The notes beneath the pieces were generated by a model, which was given only the letters and a program-made list of their open reading frames with translations, made no database searches and had not been told where the DNA came from. From NCBI GenBank assembly GCA_030522415.1, contig CM060113.1, positions 2,270,467 to 2,334,466 on the forward strand: 64,000 bases of DNA, in the 5' to 3' direction. A program made the translations under genes and the position numbers. Below are positions 1 through 10,900 of this stretch, piece after piece (the stretch's first letter is position 1; each line of letters opens with the position of its first letter). The DNA is from Channallabes apus. Taxonomy: Eukaryota; Chordata; Actinopteri; Siluriformes; Clariidae.

Positions 1-165
1 ACCAGATTATCACATCGATGGAGTTTCTTTTTCCTGATGGCGTCGTATTCCAAGATGATGATGCCAGGATTCATCTGGCTCAGGGTGTGAAAGGGAGGTT
101 CAGGGAGCGCTTGATTGCATGCTGTAATCAAGCAAAATTCGGGCCAATTAAATATTAAAATGTAC
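1..165 (+). mobile_element. Tc1-like transposase C-terminal remnant
   Basis: Reading forward, positions about 46-110 give a peptide with the pattern DDDARIHLAQGVKGRFRER, which resembles the segment of fish Tc1 transposases after the second catalytic Asp (NARIHxAQxVKxWFxEH). It jumps straight to a CxNQAKxGPIKY-stop ending like the usual transposase C terminus, so the DPNPIE region is deleted. It is a dead fragment cut by the window edge. Family assignment is from memory of fish Tc1 consensus sequences. Confidence 0.6.
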
Positions 166-1650
166 GTATACACTAACCTAGTGAATACACTGTATCTTAA
201 AGGGAAAAGGAGCTAACATGCTAACATCGGACGGTCATGTAACAAATATTAAATGTTTTTGAGCATTCTAGACAGTGTGTCAAGTACCTATTGATTTAGT
301 TTCAGATTTGTTTATCTAAATGAAAAAAAAGAAGTAAAAAATCATGAGAAAAAAAGGAACTAATATTATAAAAGAAAGTAAGAAAAATAAAGAATAGGAT
401 CTCACTAACAGGATATAAAGAAAGAAATACAACAGGAAAGAAAAAGAAAGAAAGAAAATAGGAGAGAAAAGAAAAGAAAAAAAGCTGGAAAAATAACAGT
501 TAATATAACAGAAAAAAGAAAGAAAAGGGAGGTAAGAATATCCTCTTAAAAGCATAGATAGATAGATAGATAGATACATACATAGATACATAGATAGATA
601 GAAAGAACAAATGAATAAATAAAAAAGATAAAGGATGACTCATCCTCACATTAAAGAAAAGTACAGAAGCGCAGAGAAGTGCTCCACTATAGGAAATTAA
701 AAAAATCTAATAAATCAGTTTCAGTTGAATTTATCTACGGTATACTCAAGGTGTTTTTTTTGCATGCTCTTATTTCTTATTGCAGCACTTTCACTGTGTG
801 TTTAGATAAAGCCGTGTGACGCAGTACGTTTTATTCTTCCTGTTTAATGGATTGAGATTCACTTCAAAGTGTCACTGAAAAAGCAGCACACAATTTAATA
901 AATAACAGAAAATCGTCTTCAGTTTTTACAAATTCCTGCATATTATTCATTACATATGTTATTACTATAACATGTAGTCATGTAGAGACGTCGTGTTACA
1001 GGTTCAGAATCACAGAAAGTGGGAAAAATCACAGGACAGATGGACGAACTGTTCACCTGTATTAAGATAAAAAATATATATAAAATCCAGAGGATTTCAG
1101 GAAACAGCAGCAGGACAAGAAATATCAGGACATGATAAAATCCATTCTCTTCATTCTAATCTCACTCCAACCACTGGCTTGTTTTTTTTTTTTAGATTTA
1201 TTTTTCAGCGTGTGCTATAGAACTGGCGTAAGGTAGTAAATTTATCTCCGGCGTGGCCGATTGAGCCTGATGTCCGTTCGGCCGGCTTTAGACGAGATTC
1301 ATGACTCGGTCTGGATAATAGAGTCCTGAATCCAAAGAGTTTTATTTCGCGTCTCCTGCCGAAGGCATTTCCGTCTCCAACACGTCAGATGTGCTTTACA
1401 GCTACTCGCTGTTTCAGCCCCTGTAAAACTTACATAAGCTCGAGAAGAAATACACCGGGAGATAGACAGCTCGAAGTAGGGGAGCAGGAAAAGATTGAAA
1501 AGCTTCAGAGGGGAAGGAAAGGAGGAAGCGGTATTCCTAATACATTACATTATATAAACACATAGAATACATATAAAACAATATTTATCATATATAGAGA
1601 TCAAAAAAGCACTTGAGATCAACAAATGACCTGATCTGGAGCATTCAGCT
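166..1650. other. Non-coding stretch, purine-rich and (GATA)n tracts
   Basis: No gene is visible. Positions about 320-530 are strongly A/G-rich on the plus strand, followed by a short (GATA)n-like tract at 556-600. The remainder is AT-rich sequence without recognisable exons. Confidence 0.6.
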
Positions 1651-1654
1651 GTGT

Positions 1655-2345
1655 GTTAACATAATGCCAATCTGGAACCTCACACCATTTCCAAACAATT
1701 TGGAGTTTGATGTTCTACAGTAAGAAAGATTATTCATAAGTGGAACACATTCAAGACAGTCGCCAATCATCCCAGAAGTGGACGTCTAGGACAAGGTCAG
1801 ACCCTGCAATACACAGAGAAATCCAAAAACTGCATCTCAGACCCTGCAGGCGTCATGTTAAATGTTAAAATCCAGGCACATTAAAGCACAATTAGAAGAA
1901 GACTGAACAAGTACAGTTTGTGTAGAAGGGTTGCGCTCCCACATTAATCACGGCTCTACAGCCAATCAGGGGCATCTGTGAGCTTGCGCACGCGGAAGGA
2001 GTGGCTAGCGCTTTCCTCCAAGTGTGCTACTCCGCCCCAATGGTGCATGAGCAAGCAGTTCACAAAGATGCGGTCGGCTGACATCACGCGAATCGGAGGA
2101 AACATGGGATAGTCTTAGTCCTCCCGCCTGAGTGGTAGTGGTAGCCTTAATGTGGGAGCCCTCTAGTGACGTGGAGGAATTGGCCACGACTAAATTGGGG
2201 AGAAAAATTGGTACACCCCCCGCCCCCCCCCCCCAAAAAAAAGGCTGAAAATTAAACAAAAAAAAATCAAGTTTTTCAAATGTTGCAAAGAGAAATGGAC
2301 CAAAACAATGTGAGAGGCTGATAAAGTTATACGGAAATGATTATA
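1655..2345 (+). mobile_element. Tc1-like element, internally deleted, split by a SINE
   Basis: Positions 1660-1930 translate, with frame breaks, to the N-terminal HTH/linker of a Tc1 transposase (HTISKQFGV, VRKIIHKWNTFKTVANHPRSG, STIRRRLNKYSL). Positions about 2280-2345 resume with the C-terminal region (CERLIKSY). The catalytic core between them is missing and a 5'-truncated SINE occupies 1926-2260. The copy is inactive. Homology is from memory of fish Tc1 sequences. Confidence 0.65.
1926..2260 (+). repeat. SINE copy, 5'-truncated, nested in a Tc1 remnant
   Basis: This segment matches the body of the full-length SINE at 58608-59043: shared words include CGCTCCCACATTAA, GGCTCTAC.AGCCAATCA, TCTGTGAGCT, GGTGCATGAGCAAG, GGTCGG, GTCGGAGGAAACA and AATTGGGGAGAAAAA. 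It lacks the tRNA-like head. A C-run and an A-rich tail end it. It sits between the two halves of a Tc1 transposase, so it inserted after that transposon. Confidence 0.75.
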
Positions 2346-2599
2346 TAAAGTGATACAGTTCTATAGATATGTGTGTGTGTGTGGGTAAAACAGTTAGATA
2401 AACATAAAAAAATACTTACAGATAAAAAAGTAGACAGACTAACATACTGAACATTTTCTAGAGTAACTGGCTTAGTACTTCGACTAGCATATCAATAGTA
2501 CTAGCATAGTTGTGTCTGAATACTTGCATTAGCATATTAAAAGTAAAGTAATTAAACATCTCTCTCTCTCTAAATCCTGAGACGAGCTTAGCAAAGGTA

Positions 2600-3175
2600 C
2601 ATTAGTGGTGACAAAATTTGTGCACTACAGATCGTGTTGCTTTCAGCGTACGTCCTCCTTCAGACAACTTAAAACCTCGTCTGGCTCCTGGGGACGCGTT
2701 CTCGATGCACAATGTCGTGGATGTCGAAACAGATGATGAGCATGCACTCGGTGGAGCTGAGGACCTGCCTCGCCTTTTCGGTCATGGAGATGACGGGCTC
2801 TTCCATTGTGAAGACTGTCGCTTCGTCTCAGGGACGTACCCGTACACTCACACACTTTGTCACCGGTAATGATCATTGACATGAAGGCGGGACATCCACA
2901 GCACGCTGACGGAGTTCTTGGCCCGACTTCAATGTGATGTTCTTTCTGCTCCTGGGGACGAACTCGGCAGCAACATGCCGCATGTTCAAATCACACGTGA
3001 TCATCGCCTGGACTGTTCCGTACGTCACACTGACAACGGCACGGTGTTGTGGATTGTTCTCTGGTGATCATCATGCACAAGCTGCCGAATGGTTTCAACA
3101 TTCAACATTCAGGCATCTTTGAAGCTCTTCCTGCTCTCTCATCGTCTAGTGATGCGCGACTTGTTCTCCTCTGTC
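2600..3175 (-). mobile_element. mariner-family transposase pseudogene
   Basis: On the minus strand the order of mariner (MLE) landmarks is readable despite frameshifts and stops. LNMRHVAAEFVPR (about 2960-3000) and a following QELRQRAVDVPP segment come first. Next is IITGDK near 2860, equivalent to the ITGDE first catalytic block with the Glu changed. Then EKARQVLSSTECMLIICFD and IHDIVHRERVP (about 2700-2790) match the family's middle block. The reading frame is broken several times and terminal repeats were not located. The match is to remembered mariner proteins. Confidence 0.65.
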
Positions 3176-4435
3176 TGTCTATCTTTCTATCTGTCTTTTT
3201 GTACTATTAATGCAGCAACATATTAATGGTACAGCAATGTCATTCTATGCGAGCTTATTTTTAAATGTTAACATATTAAAGCTACATTAGCATACTTTGC
3301 TTCCAGTGCACTAGGAAAAAAAACTATTCTATGAAGAGTACTCTAGTGTACACTGGCTTCTCCAAACATGTTTTAGATATTTATTTAGGATTTGCTAGCA
3401 AGAAGTACGAACTGAGATGATTAAAAGTATCATTAATCAGAATTTCTTTCACGTGTGTGTGAACGTTTTTTTTTGCTAATAATTCTATCTCTACGGCTTA
3501 AAGCCTGAGTCTCTCTGAGGTCCTGGCGTGACCTCTCAGTGACCCGAGGCCTTTCATTAAAAACCCATCAGATAGCGCTTGTGTGGTTTCCAGAATGGAT
3601 TAATAAAAAATGAAAAGGGAAAAAAAAAAACGAGTGGAGGATTTCCTCTGATGTTTTTGTGATGAATGCACCTCGGATTAATCGTCAGATTTCAGCTAAA
3701 CTACGTCTTCATTCCTCGTGGCCTCAGTGCCGCAGCGTGGGGTTTGGGTTATTTTCAAACAATTGTTCGATTATCCAGATGACGGAGCAGACTGAACAGG
3801 GCCGTGTGTACTGATTAAAGGAAAGAAAGACAAGGAGGACAATGATGAAGTGTTTTTTTTCTCCTCCGTGATAACTTCACTTCCCACCTGAACGATCAAA
3901 CGCTCAACTGGACCGAGTCCACGGGGAACCTCTCCGGCGGCCGATTCGCTCATTACGCTCTATTCTTTTATTATTATAGAGGGAATAAAACTTTATTTCT
4001 TAGCTTTGTTTTAGAGAAATAAAGCTAAAGAGTAGAGAAAGGAAATGCTTAGTATTGATGTTAGGATCACTTTGTCTTAGCTTTTGTTTAATTGTGCGAA
4101 GATTCATGATAAAATTCAACAAAAACATTGCTTCTCTGTTAGTAAATATGGATTAAATTGAAATACTGATATTCCATGTATTTATGAACAAGACATTTTT
4201 CACATAAGGAAAAATACTGAATACATGTTATGACAAATGCTTCACATGGGGATAACCATGAAAAAAAATACAACAAAAATGTATATTAATTGTTTTTCTT
4301 TCTGAACGCAACTAAATGTTCTCCGCCCTCATCACAGTGTGTACGAGCGGTTCTGCGAGCGTGATCAGGACACCACATTGTGTGTGTAATCAAAGCTGAA
4401 GGTGATTGAATGAAATCAATGAGTGTGTGACTTTT
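3176..4435. other. Non-coding stretch
   Basis: No exon, repeat family or structural signal was recognised here. There are A/T homopolymer runs and short ORFs without family resemblance. Confidence 0.5.
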
Positions 4436-4439
4436 TTTT

Positions 4440-4895
4440 TCACCAGGCAGTGTACGTACACCGATCAGCCACAACATTATGACCATCATAGTGACACACT
4501 GTGTGTTCTGACCCCTTTAGCATAAACCTTTTCCTTAATTCGATCTACACCACTTCTATTGGATTGGACTACACGGGCCAGCCTTCACTTCACATGTGCA
4601 TCGTTGAGCCTTGGCCGCCCACGAGTCTGTCACCAGTTCACTGGTTTTCCTTCCTTGACTCCCGTTTGGTGAGTCCTGACCACTGCAGACCAGGAACATC
4701 CCACAAGAACTGCAGTTTTGGAGTCGCCCTGAGCCGGTCCTCTAGACATCACAATGTGGTCTATGTCAAAGTCACTCAAATCCTTACGCTTGACCATCTT
4801 TCCTGTTTCCAACACGTCAACTTCAGGAAAAAAACGCTTGCTGCCTAATATATCCCACCCACGGCCGGCTGCCATCGTAATGAGATATTGAGACA
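4440..4895 (-). mobile_element. Tc1-like element, deletion derivative
   Basis: A terminal-repeat-like word (CACCGATCAGCCACAACATT, 4460-4479) typical of one abundant fish Tc1 family is followed after a short gap by transposase sequence on the minus strand. Positions 4630-4800 give MVKRKDLSDFDIDHIVMSRG and a following helix-turn-helix region (QTGVKEGKPVNW). The middle and C-terminal parts are absent. Identity is by remembered consensus. Confidence 0.65.
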
Positions 4896-5202
4896 GTAGC
4901 TACTGTGAGATAGGCCAAATGTTAATGGCTAAACAACTGGCACAGAGATATATAGTACATTTTCATTTCATTTAATTTAGGTATTTTCTAATAGTTTAGT
5001 TAATCTGTGGTTAAGTATGGCTAAAGGGTTAAAACATCTTTGAATGGAAGCAAACAAATAAGACCAACCTGGTGATTCGTTTGTCACAATCTGAGGAACG
5101 ATTCTTTATTCTGATCATTTGATCTGAGATCAGCCTCATTCTGCTCAGCCTTGAGCTACATATGACTTTCATTATTTATCCTGCATGCTGTAAAGAATCA
5201 TC

Positions 5203-5250
<48 letters not shown>

Positions 5251-6220
5251 GGGGGGGAATATGGCCAACACATTGCTCGTCAGCTTTACAAGCCTTTGAT
5301 CCGCCGTCACTTTCCATCTCCAGCATTACAGAAAGAGAGAGGGATGGTTCTGTGTATTGGTGCGCTGCAGAGGCTCGGGTCTAATCTCACTTCTCGAACC
5401 TGCTGTGTGTTTAAATATTCAAAAGCTTCTCACTTTCTGTGTGTGACTTCATGCAAACACACTCACTTCTGACTCACTTTCTAACAAGCTGGGATATGCG
5501 AGGAAAATAATTTCATCATGCAGTAATGTAAAGTCTTGTTCCTCACCAGGCGAGGCTTTCAATCAGTATTAAATTTGAGAAAACTTAGTTCCACGGCCTT
5601 ACCTCTGACTTTGACACATCGCTGGCACTGGAGACTCCTTCCATTAATGATACAGAAACATATCTCTCCTCACGGAAAAATTTACCATTGTTGAAATCCA
5701 TTTATGTGGAGAGATCTGTTGCTATAGAAACTATAACAAATTAGAGAGAGCGCATTAAGTAAATCCAAGTTTCTGTTACAGAGAATTAATCAACACCTTC
5801 CGACCAATCAGAGCGCAGGACTCAGCAGTGATGAGGATGATGATGATGCTTCATTAATGTTTGCGCTCACTTCAGTACATGTGCACAAAGTGCTCGCTCG
5901 TGCTTTCACTGCAGAGACCAAGAAAATCAAGAAAAAAAGAGAAAGCAGAATGAGCAGCGCGTTCCCCAGAGAGAACATCGCGAGACCTTTCATGTCCTCC
6001 GTGGTGAGATTTATATTTATATTAATCTAATATCCAGTAGCTAACGGATTACAGATGTTGAAGCCACCAGCTCACATCACAAGGAGCCGGTCATGCCTCT
6101 CAACGCTTGTTTAGGATTTAATTCTGATTTAATGCACAACACTCGTCAATCCCACTGATCCAAAATGTGAAAAAAATATAATACAAAAGGAAAAACTATG
6201 AGAAAAAAGAGACAGAGAAG

Positions 6221-6251
<31 letters not shown>

Positions 6252-6351
6252 AAAGTGAAAAAGTAGGGAGACGCTGCCACCTGGAGGACAAGTGAAGCTG
6301 CTGAGGTTGATGAGTCTTATAACCACTCCACAATACAGACTGTGTGTGTGC

Positions 6352-6384
<33 letters not shown>

Positions 6385-6455
6385 TGTTTGTGTGTGTGTT
6401 TGTTACATGAACTAATCAGTGATCTTTTCATTCTGACATATTTGTCTGAAACAGA

Positions 6456-6497
<42 letters not shown>

Positions 6498-7110
6498 TGT
6501 GTCTTTACTTTTCCGCCCCCATCTCAATCGCAGTGTCTCGGCAATCTTCCTGGAACTGCTGTTGCATAGCAACACGTCTCACACACATTCCCGAACATGT
6601 CCACATCCCTGTGTGTGTCTGTTACTCACACCTGACTAAGGGAGAGATGGACAGACAGACAGACAGATGGTCAGACAGGCAGGCAGGCAGACAGTGCTAT
6701 TGAGACAGATGGACAGACAGATATAGATATGCATAAATCAGTAGACAAACGGAGAGAGAAAGAGTATATATATCCCCCTCTTTATCTTTATCTCTTTAAG
6801 ACATTACTTCTGTCTGTCTGTCTGTCTTCTCTTTAGTCCCTCAAACACTCTGTCTGTCTCCTGTGTGTGTAGGCTTCTGTCTGTGTTTCCATCTGTCTCT
6901 CTTTCTGTCTAAGCCTCTGACCATCTGTCTCTCTTTCTATCTGTCTAAATATCTGTCTAACTGTCTGTCCACCTGTCTCCCTGTTTGCTGAGTTCTTTCT
7001 CTCTCGGTTTCTTTCTCTCCCCCACTGACGTGCCACGCCCTTGAGTGCCGTCACATACACTTTGTGAATGTTTTGTAATGTTACGTATGTTCCCTATCTT
7101 ATATAGAGTA

Positions 7111-7172
<62 letters not shown>

Positions 7173-7305
7173 CCTGGGACATGCTCCTGCAGCAGTTATT
7201 TAGAGCAGTTAGAGACGAGGGAGAAAGAGAGACAAGGACAGAGTCAGGACTCGAGGGCGAGGACAATTGTACAATTTCGTCAGGTTTCTGTCCTGATTCC
7301 GTTAT

Positions 7306-7345
<40 letters not shown>

Positions 7346-7740
7346 GTAAACCCAGTCCAGTTTATATCTAGAGCACGATGTGTTTAATGTTGTTTTAATT
7401 TCATTAAACTCTTCTATAGTTTATTCATGAGAGGTTTAAATGAAATGTGTCTATGATGATCCTATAACAAACAATAAAATAAAACCAAAGTGTATTTAAT
7501 AAATGATTCATTAATGCACTAAATGGAGTTACATACAAAGTCATCATTTGTAATTTAATCTAAAAGATAGATTTTTTTATATATATATAATAGAGGTACT
7601 ATTAACTCATGTTAGTGTTTATTTACTTATTGGTTTTTATTTTTATTTTTTTAATGTATTTTTTTGAAGTTCATTCTCATGTTTCAGGACAAATCTCTGT
7701 GAAACACACAAATCACTGATTCAACTCCAGTACTGTAAGA
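4896..7740. other. Non-coding stretch with many microsatellites
   Basis: It contains (GA)n at 5206-5257, (GAT)n at 6222-6250, (GT)n at 6331-6383 and 6460-6494, degenerate CTGT/GACA tracts at 6650-6990, (GT)n at 7112-7171 and (CA)n at 7307-7342. Long ORFs in both strands here are artefacts of these repeats. A CCAAT-like motif lies near 5803. A possible short exon at 5949-6002 is discussed under findings. Confidence 0.7.
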
Positions 7741-7742
7741 AA

Positions 7743-7922
7743 GCGCATGCGCAGTCGGCGGAACCTCAGAGTGACGCTCCTCGTCCTCAGCCGGACTGTA
7801 AATCAGTGTGGACACACAAGCAAGATGGCGGCGTACAGGCGCGTGCCGGGGGCGGAGTGCTAGTGTCTTTATATTTCTGTGTGTAGCTACAGTTTCGTGC
7901 TCGCGCGGTCTGACTGACTGAC
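7743..7922 (+). promoter_or_regulatory. mrpl18 promoter/5' UTR: NRF-1 and YY1-like sites, uORF
   Basis: A perfect NRF-1-type palindrome GCGCATGCGC lies at 7743-7752. A YY1/uORF start AAGATGGCGGC follows at 7823-7833, and a second ATGGCGGCGG is the presumed start codon at 7923. NRF-1 commonly drives nuclear genes for mitochondrial proteins. A 12-residue upstream ORF (7825-7863) ends before the main ATG. Motif identity is seen; use as a promoter is inferred. Confidence 0.6.
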
Positions 7923-10900
7923 ATGGCGGCGGTTAGAGGGTTTTATCGCTCCGTCCGTCTACTGCAGGAACACACCGGGACACGGAGCCGCGACATCACA
8001 GGTCTCACACACACACACACACACACACACCGCTGGGGTTATACAGGGGAGGTCTAGCTTTTAATTATGTTAAAAATGACTCAGTAATACACTGTACAGG
8101 GGATAGAAGCTGCTATCTCACACCCTATGTAGTGCACTTACAGAGACCGGAAGTTGCTCAGACATGTCGTGCACTACATAGGGGTCATTTTCGTTGAGGT
8201 CGCTCCCTAGGAAGGGCACAGGATGGATGTACAGTGGGTAGTAAATATTAGGGCTGAGGATCATCATCACGATACCTCAGAGTCGGTAAATGTTTCTTCA
8301 TGTTTCTGTTACAAGTTTAACACCTTGAAATAAAAAAAACAACTAAAGTTCTCATAATTTCTATACCTTATCTTTATTAAACATGAGTAAATGTAGCTCG
8401 TTTCTTATAACATTAGTTTTCTCTCATTAGAAACTGAGTGCAGTATTTAGACACATTTATATACAAACTAACCGATTTAACATTTAACTTCAAATTAAAT
8501 TAAACACAGGAGGCGATGTGGGAATAGCCCAGAGTGCGCCACCTGTAGGATAATAAGGAAATATCCACGTTTTATCACCTCGGACGCCTCAAAACTCAAG
8601 TTGACACTGAGCGCACGGGTTCAACGCACACGGTTTAGCGCTCGTGTGGTGAACGTGTGTGTGATAAGAGGGTTTGTGACTAATTTGATCGAGCGGTTCA
8701 TCTCTATTATACAGTAAATATGTTCATATGTTAATATGGAGTGTGCAGGGGTCAGTGCTGGTGTTTTACCCTCTGAAGGTTCAGGATTGATCTCCTGCAG
8801 CTCTTGAGTATCTGTGCAGATTGTGAAGTGCACTAATGATGAACACACACACACACAGGCGGTTTGTATTTCACACTCTGTAAAGTTATACTCGTGCTGT
8901 GTTTCTGTACTTTAGGTCCTCGGAGTCTGAGCAGAGCTGCAGCTGCTCCGGTGCCGGAGATCCAGAACGAAGACGTCAGTGAGACGTTTGTGAACCGAAA
9001 CCCGAGAAACCTGGAGCAGATGGCAGTTGCCGTGAAGGACAGGGGCTGGGCCACCGTCTGGCCCAAAAGAGAGTACTACCACAGGTGTGTGTGTGTGTGT
9101 GTGTGTGTGTGAGATGTAGAGAAATACACCTTACACAGGAAATAATTTGGGGAGCATTTTGACAGGTTATTGCTGCTGCTTCTTTGGAGTTTATTAGTGT
9201 TTAATGCAATACCGCCACCTACTGGACTGGAGTGTGGTTCAAGAAATTTATTTTGCAGCCTGAGACAGAATCAGACAGTAAACATTAGAGCACCATTAAC
9301 ATTAGAGCATTAACGCATGTTCATAACCCGTTTCTTCACCTGTTCATTTCACCCGGACCCTCGTATCAGAGGTGGAGTGTCGGTGCGTCTCTGCTCGTAA
9401 TGCTCCTCTCTCTTCCTTTCTTGATATTGCTTTTTCAGACTGGTATTTTTACTCGTTGATGATGGAGGTGTGGAACTCATCCTCAGTCTCTCCTCTTCTT
9501 CTTCTTCTGCTTCTTCTGTCTCAGGTTGGTGTTAAAGCGCTCGCAGCATCACGTGTCGGCGACTGTGTGTTCTGTAGACTCGGACGTCCCGGTGCTCACG
9601 TGCTCCACACAGGAGTGGGCTCTGAAGAAGCAGCTGAGCTCCACATGCTCGGTGGCGGCGAGTCGCGCCGTTGGAGACGTCCTGGCTCAGCGATGCCGTG
9701 AAGCCGGAATCACGCGCCTCTTTTACCGCGAGGTTCCCTGGAGCTTCCGCTCAGACGCCGTGAGTCTCCTCCCTTTTATTAAGTGTGCCTAGGTGCACTT
9801 ATTACACCCTCACGTACTGTATGTTACACTGTTCTGTGCGGCTCGATCAGGAATGGTGTGCTATAACTTTTGGTGGGGGGTCGTCGCGCGGTTCTCCCAA
9901 AATCCCCAAAAAACCATCCCAAAAAGTCCCATAGACTGGACATGGAGCCCGGCCTCTGCTATGACATCACGGCTGTGACTATGATGTAACGGAAGGCACA
10001 CTTAAAATTTCTCCAGAACTTTTCGCTCTCTAGTTATTATTATTATTATTATTATTATTTACACTTCGGCACAGAGATAATTATTTCTTACAAGCAATGT
10101 GATGTAAAATGGTTTAGATTAGTAATATTTTAAAGTTTAAAATAATTATTAGTAATGAAGTAACTTTACATGAGTGGTTCTAACAAAAAAAAAAAAACTA
10201 TATATTTTTTTCAAGTTTTATATGATACTTAAATTATTATTTTGTATTGAGCTGAATATTTATAACAAACTACTTTGATATCTTTGGAATAATAATTAGA
10301 ATGCTTTATAAACTTACTTTATTGTCTATGTACTGTATAAACAGTCTAGAGGTATCCCTCATGATCTCATCCATATGAGTCATAACCAAGTTTAAACTTG
10401 ATTATAAAAATTATATATTTTTAGGATTAAAAAAAAAATGTCAAAAGCTTCATATATTTTAATTTATTTAAATTCATTTTAATCCTATCCTCCCCCCCCC
10501 CCCTAATTTCTTGATCAGGATTATAAAACAATAATTCAGAAGTAACTCATCTACAGTGTTCTTAGTGCTGGTCATTATTATTAGCACCCCTGGTTAAGAT
10601 GTGTTCTTAGGCTTCTAATAAATTCATGTTTTATTTAAATAATATAGAACCACAATGAAAAAACAGAAGGAAATCCAACCTTTAATTGAAGTACAATTAT
10701 TCAGTGGGGAAAAAAAAAATCCCACATTAAGAATTTTAATTTTTTTTTTTAACCTGAAGTCACATGTGCCACAATTTTGGCACTCCTGATGTTAATACTT
10801 TGTACAAACCCTAAGACATCACTTAATCTCCTCCTGTAACATTTCACAAGATTGGAGAACACAGCGAGAGAGAGAGGGATCTTTGGCCGTTCCTCTTTTC

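Noticed and set aside
5808..5993. Minus-strand peptide with a signal-peptide-like hydrophobic start (MKGLAMFSLGNALLILLSLF)
   Set aside because: Only 61 codons, no homology recognised, and the hydrophobic run comes from a T-rich stretch that also looks like a polypyrimidine tract; not enough to call a gene.
6129..6575. Long ORFs through CA/GT, GA and GT repeats (also 7113-7387, 19995-20366, 23607-24041, 27836-28096, 54336-54869)
   Set aside because: The translations are mostly His-Thr, Cys-Val or Arg-Glu runs produced by microsatellites; no family resemblance outside the repeat.
1..7740. A divergent partner gene such as tcp1 upstream of mrpl18, as in human
   Set aside because: No chaperonin-like exon was seen on the minus strand in the 7.7 kb available.
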